Positions 41,543-53,357 of a DNA stretch of 64,000 nt are shown piece by piece; position 1 is the first letter of the stretch; each line of letters opens with the position of its first letter. The stretch comes from Blumeriella jaapii (taxonomy: Eukaryota > Ascomycota > Leotiomycetes > Helotiales > Drepanopezizaceae). The stretch spans positions 558,001 through 622,000 of the forward strand of contig VWND01000073.1 of NCBI GenBank assembly GCA_009599575.1, read 5' to 3'. The notes below the pieces were generated by a model, which was not told where the DNA came from, did no database searches, and saw only the letters and a list, made by a program, of their open reading frames with translations. Made by a program: the position numbers and the translations under genes.

Positions 41543-44023
41543 CTACGCAACCTCAAAGTAGGAAATCGCAGCACAGAAGTTATTGCGGTTGTCCTTGTCG
41601 AGAGCAGCGCTTCGCCCATTGACGGTCACCATGTTGGTGGCAGCCTTGGTGGATATACCATACATATGTACACCCGTGGAGTTTTCAATTGAGATCATGT
41701 TGTCTTGACAGCTTGATGTGTCAAGGCAGACTTGGCTGTAGTTTTCGAAAAAGCTGTACAAGCCACCGCCGTACACGAGGATATCCTGGGAGTTGACGAT
41801 GCGAAGGCCCCAAGCCTTGTTAACTTTTGAGCTACCGGTGAACTTCGGATCGAGATAGGCGGTCTGGCTCGTGAAAGGAGTGGTGGCATCTGGGTTGCTT
41901 TGAAAGTATGGTGTCTCAGTCTGGATCGCGCCCATATAGACGTTCTTAGCGTTGGCAACCTGGTAGTTGTACAGAACGTTGTGCTCGGAGCTGGTTCCGT
42001 ACAGCCAGACTGGACCCTCCTTGGAGGTGATCAAGAGGCCGCGACCATTGTAGATGTTAATTTGGCTGTGATCGGCGAGATCAAGCTCGTGGTCAGAAAT
42101 CCACAACCATGTGTTCTCCAAGTACGCCGAAGCCTTTTCGGTGATGTGAAGGAGCATGAATGCACCAATGCATGCTGGGTTCGCAGGAGCAGTCACAGAC
42201 GGGTTTTTCGAACAGGTGTTGGATTGCAGCTCAGTTCCAGCAGTGCCGCCAATGCGGAAGTGGACGTCCCACAAGCCCGCGGAACCTTGGGAAGCCCCCT
42301 TCACATTCCATTCCACGAGGATAGCGCCAGGCTGGGCACCGCGGGTCTCGAAAATGAGATCTGACATTTCAACGTTTCCAACATCACCAGGCTGACCAAC
42401 CTGGAAGACAGGCTTCGGCTTGTTCTGGTCCTGGAACGCGGTGGAACCTCCGGCCATGATCAGTGGCCAGATCTCGCCAGTGATGCGAATGTTCTTGGGA
42501 ACCTTGACTGTGTTGGTGATGAGGTATGCTCCATGATCGAAATAAACAATGTCCGAGGCAGAGACCGAGTTGAACAAGGCTTGAATGGCTGCAGTATCAT
42601 CCGTCACACCATCGCCCTTTGCTCCTGCAGCCTTGACACTCTTGAAAACAGACACTGGCTCGCACTCGTATTGTGGCTTGGCTCGCGTGAAGACGTTACC
42701 AGCAGAGTCCAGTAGAGAGGCGGGCTTGGTAACGGGGGTCTGAGACCCTTGTACAGTCGATGCAGCGTTGGCTCCTTTGTATTCTCGGCCTTGAACCCAT
42801 GAGGCGATTTTGGTGTTTCCAGCCAGAATAGTCTTATTCGTGACGGCGTTTCGCACGGCGACAGGAACATTGGGAGAGAACTTGACATTGTCGATAATCA
42901 GAGATCCGTTGGTGTAGGTCGAACTTGTCGAGTAGGCGGTGATGATTCCGACAGGGGTGTTGGAGATGGTGCTGTCGGTCAAGATGACAGAGCCAACAGT
43001 TTGGCTCGCTGCACCTCCGTTTGCCATATCGATAGCAACACCACAGTTGTTGATCTTGACTCCCGTCAAAGTCCATTCCTATGTGTTCTGTTAGTCTTGC
43101 CTGGGAAGAGTTGCACAAGCCTGGGAAGAGTTGCACAAGCCTGGGAAGAGTTGCACAAGGAGGACTTACCCAGTTCCAGTTCATGAAAATGGCAGTCTGG
43201 CAGTTATTGAATACCAGGTTGCGAGTTGTGAACTGCTGGGATCCGAGAAAAGCGCCGTACTTTCCACCGTTGAATACCAAGTCGGTCATGAACCCTCCCG
43301 ATCCATTATCCATGAAGATTCCGATTTGAGCGTTGGCGCTTCCACCATCCGTTCTCATGTTGAAGACGATGTTTTGGAGACTGGTAGCTTGTGCAACCTG
43401 CCAATGAATACCGGCACCCGCGGTGACAGGCATAGCGGTGAGATCGATGACGAAGTTACGGACTTGGCGGAAGAAGTTGTTCTACAAACGTGTTAGTCAG
43501 GCTGAAGATGTGCGGGTGTTGTAGGACGTACCTGGTTGGTGAACCAATTGATCCCACCATCCGCGTATGGGTCGGCGTCAATCACGGCCATACCAGTAAA
43601 GCTAGCGGTCGCCTTGATGACCGGGAGATTGGTGGCATCGCCGATCATCTGGGTGTAATAGTACTGATTGAGAGGCTTGCTGACCATGTACGTGCCAGCA
43701 GGAAAGTAGACAATGGCCGGAGTGATCGTGGTCGAGTCACAGCCTTGGCCGCAGCGACCTCCAGCAGCAATGGCCGAGTTGATAGCGACAGTGTCGTCCG
43801 TCACACCGTCACCCTTGGCGCCAAAGTCCTTGACATTGCGGAAGACCTGGAACGCAGCGCTGCCGTAGGCTACCTTGCCCTGGCGGGGGATTGAAGCTTG
43901 CCAGTAAGAACCCGCGGCGGACTTAGCCTGAGGGGTAGAAGAGGGCGCGCCTGTGACGAGGAGCAGGAAGAAGGCCAGGAAGATGGTGAAGGTCGATAAG
44001 GCCGCCATCGCGAACTGTAACAT
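41543..44023 (-). CDS. Secreted GH55 beta-1,3-glucanase (exo type), 779 aa
   Basis: A glycoside hydrolase family 55 enzyme that degrades beta-1,3-glucan such as laminarin or fungal wall glucan. Exons 44023-43532, 43481-43170 and 43078-41543 (2340 nt); introns 43482-43531 and 43079-43169. The signal peptide is about residues 1-28 (MLQFAMAALSTFTIFLAFFL). Two beta-helix (Pectate_lyase_3) domains each start with the same signature, FGAKGDGVTDDTVAI at about residue 65 and AGAKGDGVTDDTAAIQALF at about 410, as GH55 requires. The second half contains WNVKGASQGSAGLWDVHFRIGG and ENTWLWISDHELDL, which are typical of the catalytic region. NxS/T sites are frequent. No frameshift. An alternative ATG is at 44038. 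Whether it acts on the fungus's own wall or on food is open. Confidence 0.92.
43100..43159 (-). repeat. 20-bp minisatellite, three exact copies, inside an intron
   Basis: Three identical 20-bp units at 43100, 43120 and 43140, within GH55 intron 2 (43079-43169). On the coding strand each unit contains CTTCCCAG followed by GC, that is, a decoy splice acceptor. Confidence 0.95.
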
Positions 44024-44439
44024 CCTGGAAGTCAGCACGAAGGCCGGACCCGTTCTGTAAGGTCGAGGAGGGGGGGAAGATGGGGCATATCAGGCAAGAC
44101 GCACGTAGTAACAGCTGTTGCGGGTGTTGGAATGGGCAAACTGTAGGCGGGAGGTCAGTCTCGAATATCTTGGGAGGGGGGTGTGTGTGTGTGTGAGGCG
44201 TTGCCACTGAGCGACGGTGGATCTAGAAGCGTTGTGCGTGTGGGAAAAAAGCAGCGATTGTGTGGGTACGGACAGAAAGATACGGAAATGGAATGTGAAA
44301 CGCAGAAGACGGACCGAAGGAACAAGATGATATAGGCCGGCGATGGCAATGGGAAGCAGGTGCTATAGTGTTATAGAGGACGTGTGAAGGGGGAAGGGAA
44401 AGGGAAGAAAAGTCGAATGGGAAGAAGAAAAAGGAAAAG

Positions 44440-44545
44440 AGCAAGCGAGTAGCGAGTAGCGAGTAGCGAAGGGCAAGCGAGTAGCGAAGGGCAAGTGCGA
44501 GTAGCGAAGGGCAAGTGCGAGTAGCGAAGGGCAAGCGCGAGAGAA
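44440..44545. repeat. Minisatellite of GCGAGTA and GCGAAGGGCAA units
   Basis: About 100 bp of nested AGCGAGT and AGCGAAGGGCAAGT units upstream of the GH55 gene. Confidence 0.9.
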
Positions 44546-44612
44546 GCGAGCGGGAAGCGAAAGAAAACACAAAGAACAGCAACGAGCGGACAGAGAGAGA
44601 GAGAGAGGGAGT

Positions 44613-44648
<36 letters not shown>
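44613..44648 (+). repeat. Poly-G homopolymer, about 36 bases
   Basis: The longest homopolymer in the window, flanked by GAGA repeats, about 590 bp upstream of the GH55 start codon. On the GH55 coding strand it is poly-C. Confidence 0.95.
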
Positions 44649-44649
<1 letters not shown>

Positions 44650-44869
44650 GGAGTTGGAGTTAGAGAGAGAGAGATGACCCAATAGAATTCTGCTCACCAA
44701 GATTCGGCTTTCGGGTCGTCGGCGGCGGCGGCGGCGGCGTCTCCCACGGCGAGAGTCGAGGAATGAAACGCGATTGCGCGGATTCGAACTGCTGCGGCTG
44801 GACTGGCGGGAGTCTTCTGCAAGGAGGCCGTCCTCTGAAGTGCGAGCCGGCCGTCTTATATCTCCCTCT

Positions 44870-44950
44870 CGCTCTGGCTCGGGCTCTGGCTCTGGCCCTG
44901 GTTCTGGCTCTGGCCCTGGTTCTGGCTCTGGCCCTGGTTCTGGCTCTTCC
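44870..44950. repeat. GGCTCTGGCCCTGGTTCT minisatellite
   Basis: 18-bp units, about four copies, with shorter GGCTCT sub-repeats at the left end. Confidence 0.9.
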
Positions 44951-47318
44951 GCTTCCTCACCCTCATGCGGATGGGCCAGCAACAGGCACGTCTGACCGGT
45001 GTCAGGCGGCCCCTCTCGTCGAGGAGGCCCCAATTGAAACATCTCGCCTGGTCTCTGTGATAACGGGAAGCCGGGCGTCGAGCTAACGCTCGTCACAGCG
45101 GCCCTTCCAGTACTCGATCCGCTTGTTGACTGTGTGCTGTGTGCCGTCGGTCAACTGGCGAGCTGCCTCGCCTCTCGTGGTGGAAGAGCGCAAGTCACGA
45201 ATCACGATCATGCAGTCGTGCTGGGAGCTGGTGGTTGGACGTCGACGTCGACGTCGAGCCGCCGCCAGAGCCTAACGCTGCACGAAGAAAGGTACGCGAG
45301 ATCTGCAGCCAACAGATGCCAAGTGCGCTCCGTGGGCATTGGTGTTACAGTACAGTACTGTATCAGCTTTACAGTACTCTACTTTACTTACACGATGTGC
45401 GAATAATTACAGTACCCCATGTGCGAAATTTGCTGGCTCTTCCCCCCTGATCAGTGGTTCCCTTGTAAAGCTTCCAAAGCACAAGCCAAGATTCGGCTGA
45501 AGTGCCTGCATGTATACCTCCCTGTAAGGCTCGTATCTCTTTCCTTTTGCTCTACTTGCTCCCGAAGTGCCTTTTCCCCAAAAACTATCAATCTTGCAGA
45601 GCTGGAGAGGAGAGGGGATACTTGGAGCTTCTAGACCCCAGGAGCCAAGACAGGCTCGAATACGAAGCCAAGCAAGTACAGTAAGTACAGTACAGTACAT
45701 ACAGTATGTATGTACAGTACAGATGGTCTGGGCCGCGTTGCGCAGTCCCCAATCCCAAGAACAGCCATTGCAGGGGATCAGGAGACACAACCCTCGACCC
45801 AGTCCGATCAGATGCACCCCGCATTATGCAACGTACACAGAGAAATACAGTATCACCTGCGCTAGGAGGGAGAATCTACAGTACAGTATTACTCAATCAT
45901 TTCCTCCTCCCGTTCTTCCCAGACCGGATCGTGACATGGTGGACGAGTGTGACTGCGCAACGTGGCCGTCTTCGAATTCTCCACGTTGCATGGAGCGGTC
46001 ATTCTCGAGCCGGCGAGACATCTCAACTAGAACGAGGTTTCCTAGACGGAGTCTCGTTTCTTGGTTTGTGCGTGTGTGTGTGTGTGTTTATTCGTGCCGT
46101 TTCGGACTCGGCTACAGGTGCAGAACGTATGTACTTTACAGTACAGTACTGTGCAATACATTCCTGTGCGTGCGGCTTTGCAGTTGGCTCGAGTCAGGGC
46201 CGAGAACGCTTTTCAAACATTGAGATTTCCGCATGCAGCTGAGTCCGAGACAGTGTCCGAAGTCAATTCATCGGACGGAGGAGCTCGGCCTGAGCCTTTG
46301 ATTTCCCCGGCCGCACATCAAAGGTTGTCGGGGCACAGAGAACATGCGATGCTCCGCAATGCGGACTTTGCTTTTCCTCTCCAGTACTGCATCAAGAGGT
46401 GCTGCTGCTGCTTCTTCTTCTTTTTGTTTTTGGCGAGATCCAACCCGATCCCTCGGCCTCCATCTGATCTTCCCCTTCCTCGCATCTGCACGCGATGGGG
46501 AATCACACTGTAAACTCCATTCATTCCCTGTGGTGTCTCCAAATGCCTCCAATCGCCATCGCACAGAATCCTACCTACCTTCCCAAACCAGCTCTCAGTC
46601 CCCGTGTTGCGAGGTGTTTCACCTCGCTTCAAACCATGCAGTTCAACCAGTGGTCAGCCGCTGTGTAACTCACTCTCGATGCGCCCGGCATGACAACACG
46701 ATGCCTTTCTAGACCCGGAAGAAGCGCCAGCAGAATCTTCTACATCCCATGTCATTTCCACGACGCCTGCCTTCCACTCGGGTCACTGCTGCGGTGACAG
46801 AGAGGGGTCATGGGTGGACTACAGCGCTCCACCCCATGATCGCCTCCGCATTCTCGCGTATCTACAGTACAGCACCTCATGAGTAAGGAAAAGTCTGGAT
46901 GACTTAGTCTTGGTGCGAGTGCAGATCCTACGTACTGGCTTGCGCAAGGTCACCTCTGTCAACCTGACGTCGTCCTAGATGATCAAACGTACTGTAAAAT
47001 GGCTCATGTAGCGAGCGCGATAGATTCGCTACCGTTTCTCGATGTGTACATTTCCAGCTGTGTGGGGCAGCTTCTCCGCATGTCTGCTCCTCGGGGCTCG
47101 TACTGTATCTTACAAGTTTAACTGATCTGCAAGCCTTTTTCTCACGCAAGACTTGCAAGCCCTCATGCTTGCACCCCCGTGAGCTTTCCCTTGACCACCA
47201 TCGCCAACCGTCCCTCGCCACACAAAACTCCGCCCGTGCAAAACGCCCCCCAAAATCCATGCGCGTCGCCAAAAGATGCGAAACATCACGTACAGTATCA
47301 AGTACAAGAACACATTAA

Positions 47319-50300
47319 TCACCATCTCTTCCGCGCTTTCTTCTTCGGCTTCTTTTTGGCCGGGGTAGCCGTAATGACAGGGCGGACAATTTCCATAGCC
47401 CCGGCGTTGACATCATCCCCCAGTCCTCTGAGCTCCTCATCACCCATTTCGCTTAATTCCTCGCTGAAGTTTGACATCGTGTCTCCGGCTTGCACAAGAC
47501 TGGTACCTTCTGGCTCAAAGTCTTTCAGGTAGAAAGGAATACCCCCGTTTGCCAGGATATCCACCGGGTCAGTGTTTGAGCCACCGTTGGAGACCGGAGG
47601 CGTGGGCGGGGCAGGCTGCACAACTTCCTGAGATGGGGCATATCCGTTCGTCTCGGCAGGTGGCGTGTCTGTATCCTCGACAGTATTTAGTCGAGATCCT
47701 TTTTGAGGAATATCTGCATCTACTTCGGCGATAGGAGTACCTGTTTTGAGCGCGTCATCACCTGCGGGGGTCGCAGCGACCGCAATTTCGTCTTCTTCGC
47801 ACGGCGCATCAATGTCCGGCAAATCCACATCACCAGCTACAGGCACAGCAGGTGAATCTTGGTTTGCATTTGGTTCTTCTGCAGGTTTGCTTTGAGTAGC
47901 ATCTACCATTTCCGTATCCTGGTCGGCATCGTTGTCTGCAACAGAAGCTGCGTCTCCCAACGATACAGATATATAGTCGTGGCTGGCAATGTAGCTGGAA
48001 TCTAGTATATCGTGTAATTCTTTGAGAAGTTTGTCGACAGGCTTGCCACTGATCTCCGCTTCCGCTTTCACGGCAGCCTCAAGCTGGGGCCTGGTGGTGT
48101 TGATGATTCGTTTACCCTGTCGCCTGCGCTCCTTAAGATCGAGCGGAACTTTTTTGATGGTAGATCCTCGCTCAAGCTCTCTTGAGACTGCGGTTTCTGG
48201 TCTGATCGGAGGCTCAGAGATGATACCACTGCGTACGATACTGCCAAGATCATTTGCGAAAGTCATGGCCGTGGTATAGAACCGATTATCGACTTTCTTC
48301 TGCATTTTAAGCAATTCGTCCGTGAAGAGAAGCCTGATATCAAGTCTGTATAAATTAGTGACGTGACATTACCACATAGGGAATAGACACTTACATCAAA
48401 GCCTTTTCGAGTATGATAGGTAGCATCTTGGCGATTGGAAAGTAGACCGAGTCAACAACATCTTCCTCCAGCTCTACTTGCTGGTACTTCTCTAATTCGC
48501 GCTTCATGACATCTTCGGAAAGAGACTTGAGTTTCTCCAAATCTTGGATGAGGGTATGAGCAAACTCGATCCGACGATTCAGCCTTGTTCTGCCAGCAGG
48601 ACCCATGCCGGAAAAATTTCTTCGTGTGATTTCCATAGATGAGAATGTCTCCATTTGGAGTTGAAGTCTCTTGAGCAAGGCTGCTCCTCTCCGTGCCTCT
48701 CTTTTCAGAGTCCAATACCGACAAGCGTCTGCAGCATACTCCTTGCGCTTGTGAATGTTGAAGCGTCCAAGCGAGTACACCACATTTTCGAAGCAGAATT
48801 TTGGAATAACAGGAGCACCGGAAGGTAGTTTCCAAATGGGCTTCTGGGGCTGGTTGCCTTTCTTCTTGTCGGCGCCAATACTCAACGCGACTTTCATACC
48901 AGTAAGCTGCGATTCGTCAGGCTGGTGTTCGGTAACAGCATGCCGATGTGTTGCTGCCATGGTTAAGGCAGAAGCTTGGCTATCAGCCCAGAGACGGCCA
49001 CGCATCGTCCTCTTGTAGAAAGCCTTTGCTTCCCGAGTAGCTAGCGCGACCTCGTTCTCTTGGGTGTAATCTGCTGGACAATGCTTGTCGCAAAATGCTT
49101 TCAGTACCGTAGAGCCATCAAGAACTGCAAGAGTACCTTGGTTATTCTTCATCTTGAGAAACAAGCGAGCTTTCCTTGCACATGTCACATGGAATGCTTG
49201 GTAGCACGATTTGTTCCCACATTGGATGCAAGCACCCATGCGCTGATTGCAGAGATAGCAAGTCAACCTCCATCTAGTCTTGGGGACTTTCTCAACTTCC
49301 ATGACTGGCTCCATAAAAGTGTGGTTTCCAAGAGATACCTCAGGGATCCACATCGCACAAAGAAGATGCGCCCACTTTGAAGCATTTGTCTGTTTAAAAG
49401 CGCCATCGGTATTTGGACAGAATATGCATGTCTGAGCTCACGATCAGCTTTCGAGTCACCAATTCGAGCTGGGACCTGGAGACATACCGGAATACCACGG
49501 CCGATCAATTGACATTTACGGCATAGCCACTGCCCCTCGGGAATGAACGGGACACCATAACACTCCTGGTGTACCGCCAAATCACACCCATCACAAAAGA
49601 CTATAGCATTTGTGTTTTCACAATCCCCGTCGTCACAAATGGCACATTTGCTATCTTGTTCTTCTCCGGCTTGTGGCTCGCCGTTAACGGCTGCAGCTGA
49701 ACTCGACCTAGGCCGATGAGTCTGCGGTGGTTTGGGATTCGGCTTAGGTATGCGTTTTTCGAGGGCGTGCCACTCCTTCTCAATCTTTGTGATGGTGATC
49801 TCAAATACCTCGCGGGTTATCAGCTCGAAATTCGTTCCTTTGCGGTCAGCATTGTATGCTTCCAACCACTTATCATCCTGCTCATCCATATCATATTCGA
49901 CACGCCCCAAGGTACTACCGCCTGTTACTGCCTCCCCATCAATTTTGTTTCCGAGTCCAAGATCGAGATCATCATCGAGATTTCCATCGGAGACTTTGAT
50001 AAGGGTTCGTTCAGGACGAACAAATATGTCACTCTCCTGGTATCCAACATTTGCCATCGACTTATCAACATATCGAACCAGTCCCAAAGCCTTGTCTTCG
50101 AAACGCGCAAGTGTGTCGGTTTTCCGGTAGGAGGGCTGCGGTAGAGTCAAACGTTCTTTGGCGTTGATGTTTTTACCGGGCGTCGTGGATTTTGGCGTTC
50201 TTGGGCTGCCACCGACAGCAGGGCTTATGATAACGTTGGCGCCTAATTCTTTCATAGCTTTGGCAGTGAAGAATGCGACGGGGTCCTTGGGAGGTCTGCC

Positions 50301-51011
50301 TGGCCTTCTCTTGCCTCCACCAGGCGTTCCTGGTATGCTTATAGTCACAGTTTCTCCATTGATAGAAGCTATTGGTGGCGAAAAACCGTCACTCTTCGTC
50401 TTGGAGGCAAGTATGCCATTCGGTGTGCGCAGTCCCATCACCGATCCCTCGCCGCTCCCAGGGGTGATAGGCCTTGAGTTTTGTTGACCTTCAACCTCGT
50501 GGGCACTGAAGGCGCGTAGAGGTGCGTCGATATCGAGATTTGGGTGAAATTCTTCCCAAGCGCGTTCTTCTCGCGGTTTGTATCCATCACTTTGTACCAC
50601 CGCGGCAGCCTGAGCTGCGGATGTGAACCTCATCGGGGGCTGTTGAGACCGTGGCAGGACTGTTCGTGTTCGTGTGCTTCGGTCTCGACGACTGTAAACC
50701 TGAGGAACGACTCCCATAGCGGCGTTCTCCCGCCCCACTCGCCCGCGCGGACCAATGTAATTGTATCCTCCAGGGCCAGTCCCTCCCACTGGTACTTCGT
50801 TGCCCTCGTCGTCGACGTACCTGCCACCACCTCCGGGGCCACCTGGTATGTACTTCCTCTTCTTGCGAGCAGGTTCGGATGCAATGTTTGCGGGTTTTGG
50901 TTTGTCAGGATGGGACGCGCCTACTGACCGCGGCCGAGTACGTATCCTGCTAGATGCAGGTCGGCGAGGAGGGTCGGGGGTAGCGGGCAAAGGGGCCATG
51001 GTTGCCTCCAT
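47319..51011 (-). CDS. NTO1: NTO1/BRPF-like PHD finger protein (NuA3 histone acetyltransferase subunit), about 1195 aa
   Basis: A chromatin scaffold that reads histone H3 and anchors the NuA3 acetyltransferase. Exons 51011-49488, 49431-48395 and 48345-47319; introns 49432-49487 and 48346-48394; total 3588 nt in frame. The N-terminal 330 residues are basic and disordered, with an AT-hook-like GGKRRPGRPPKDP. An EPL1-like region surrounds VEYDMDEQDDKWLEAYNADR. PHD1: CAICDDGDCENTNAIVFCDG, CDLAVHQECYGVPFIPEGQWLC. A zinc knuckle and extended PHD follow: TCIFCPNTDGAFKQTNASKWAHLLCA, RMGACIQCGNKSCYQAFHVTCA, FCDKHCP. No bromodomain is evident after residue 700, only a helical region and an acidic tail ending KKKPKKKARKRW. 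Alternative start: ATG at 50999. Confidence 0.9.
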
Positions 51012-53357
51012 TAACCGTGAATGATGTGCCCGCGGCCAAACGGCTCTGCTGGGGGTGTGGCGTGTGAGAAATGCAAGACCTAGGGGAGAGGAGGACGCTG
51101 GCAGGCCGGCAGAGAGGCAGAGGCTGGTTGCATCGGGAATTGAAGATCAGGCGGTTGGGGGCAACGCGTGATATTGCTGAGAGACTTAGGTATATGGGTT
51201 GTCTGTCGAAGTACAGCAGGTGAAGTTGAGAGACATGGAGAGAAGAGGTTGTCCATTGCCCGAGGTGGTTGCGTCGTTAGCGTGACACATAACGGATAAA
51301 CTGCCTCCGATCCGGGGTCGTTGCCAAGAAGAGGCACTTTTCCCCGACCATGTGGAAGTCTTGTTTCCAGGATGTTAACCTTCCTTTCTGTGCCTACATG
51401 ATGGTACTGGATATGTGATTCTCAACAGGGAGGAATCGTATCGAATTTGGTCATTATCATTGCTCGCTGTTGATGTGGACTGATTCGGCCTCTTGCAGAG
51501 TGAACAAGATGCGTTGTTGCGCTCTAGTCACATCTGAGAGATCAAGTCGAGATCTATTCAGGCTTCGCGGAATAAAGGACGTCCCTCGTGCAGTACATAC
51601 TGTAGGTACGGAAGTAAATCATCCATCCATCGTGGTGTGTCAGTTCCAGGTGCTTGGTTCTGATTTTTTCTCCTGTCAGTGCTATCGAGAATGAACCATC
51701 AATTGGATAATGGGGGATCAATGTTACATAGCGTGTGAGATTGATTTCCCACGTGAAGGCATTCAGATTGGTCACACACGAAAGGGTTCACGCTGTAATG
51801 AGTAGTATGTACAGTACTGTATCTACGGAGAATACTCCGACCAGGGGCACGTTTAACAAAGTACTACATATGTAAAGCTTGCAGAATACACCGCTTAGGA
51901 TTGTGTTGGCTCATCAAACATTAAACAAGCTTCGGACGCAAGGCCCCACGTCTCACAACCTACAGTAGGTACAAACTCAGCATTGAAATTGATCGTGTTG
52001 TTGTGATTTCAGCTCAGTGTTATCGTTAGCCCGTGGCAAGTTTAAAATTTCTATTTTTAATTTCTTAAATTCTCACCATTGCATGCGAGAAGATATTAGT
52101 GCACTTGGACTTACATTTACGGTCTTGCAGGAGGTGTGTATTGTACCTATGAAGGAAGAAGACTTGATGGATTCTATTACTGAGTTTGTGGCTATCATAA
52201 GCCACGAAAGAAATGTTCCGCTATTTGCTCCTCGCCGTCTGCACGTAAGTCGAGGCCCTCATGATCTTGAGATACAAGAACATGTGATTTCTAAACATCG
52301 ACTCGAGCAGCAGAGACAACTTTTTGGTCCGAGGTGCATATGCGCTAGGTGTGGAAATGGACAGAAAACGGTTTTCATAAGACGTGTTGCGAGAGTTATA
52401 TCAACATATTCCCTATTCCATTATGATAAGTGTTTACGCTCAATTAGCTTGAGAACATACTCATGTATGCCATCTCAATATTTATGATCTTAATTACCAT
52501 CATCGATAGGCCTGATTCCCAAAAATTCCGATCTGACATCCCCTGCCTGGGAACGACATGGAAACTTGGGATTTCTGGTTCGAGGTACTGGCACAGCTGA
52601 GCTGAAAATGCTCGAGTTCTGTCCGAGTTTCTAGCAACCTTCCGGGCCATCCAACGAAGCTTTTGATTGCAGATGCGATTCTTCAAGCACCGCTCAGTGA
52701 TGATTGCAATCTATTGCGTTTACAATGACGTGCTGAATATGGAAGCATGTCGTATTCTGATCAGATCTACCTGATTCTCTGCGAGTAGTCGGGTGGCAGA
52801 TGGGGTACTTGAGGGGGGGGGGGCGGGTCTGCAGCATTCACTTCGTCGGAGTCATGTCCGACTACCTGTACTTTCCAGATATGTTCCGGCTCGCCCCACA
52901 CCAGTTACATTTTCTTGTGGAAATTTCAATCGTTCGGTTGAAACAAACCTAGAAATGTTGCTATCACTCTGATTCGATTATCTGCTTGTTGAAAAGAAGC
53001 TTTACCGTTAAGAATTCCCCTCATCCGCTAGGGACCCTGATCGACATCTGGCACGCCTTAACGCATACCAAATATCGGCAGCTGCCCTCGGGGTGGCGAG
53101 AGTTGTCGATCCGAGCATTGTGTATATGTAAAGGCCCCGAGCTCTGTCAATGGCAATCGCGTGCAAGGTGGGTTTGAAACTCCTCGTCCTATCCTACAGC
53201 ATCTAACGAACCGGAGGGTCTTTTTCTATATCTTCCAACGAGTCCCCTCCGTGTAAAGAGATTCCAAATCAACAATTTGGCTGCCAACCAACATCCTCGA
53301 AGATTCTGGTCAGCTATCAGGCACTCAAAACTTTGGCTCGAAGAACTAGCGACCAAA
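51012..53357. other. 2.3-kb intergenic region, no supported gene
   Basis: This lies between divergent genes and should hold both promoters. A perfect TACAGTACTGTA is at 51810-51821. A 156-codon frame (52017-52487) with one CxxC is not accepted. A G run is at 52813-52823. 51830-52500 and 52880-53000 are AT-rich. Confidence 0.5.

Larger units (their letters stand above)
44024..47318. other. 3.3-kb intergenic region with homopolymer, minisatellites and palindromes
   Basis: The GH55 promoter side is built of simple repeats to about 44950. 45130-47318 has no recognisable gene but repeated CAGTAC/GTACTG words, with perfect 12-bp palindromes at 45351 and related ones near 45670-45725, 45877 and 46140. 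Long frames over 44370-45100 encode Glu/Pro or Arg/Ser repeats and are rejected. Confidence 0.55.

Noticed and set aside
44371..45096. 241-codon minus-strand frame with Glu-Pro repeats
   Set aside because: Translation of minisatellites and the poly-G tract; no independent support.
52017..52487. 156-codon plus-strand open frame with CICARCG
   Set aside because: One CxxC pair is not enough; no homology recognised and it lies in AT-rich intergenic DNA.
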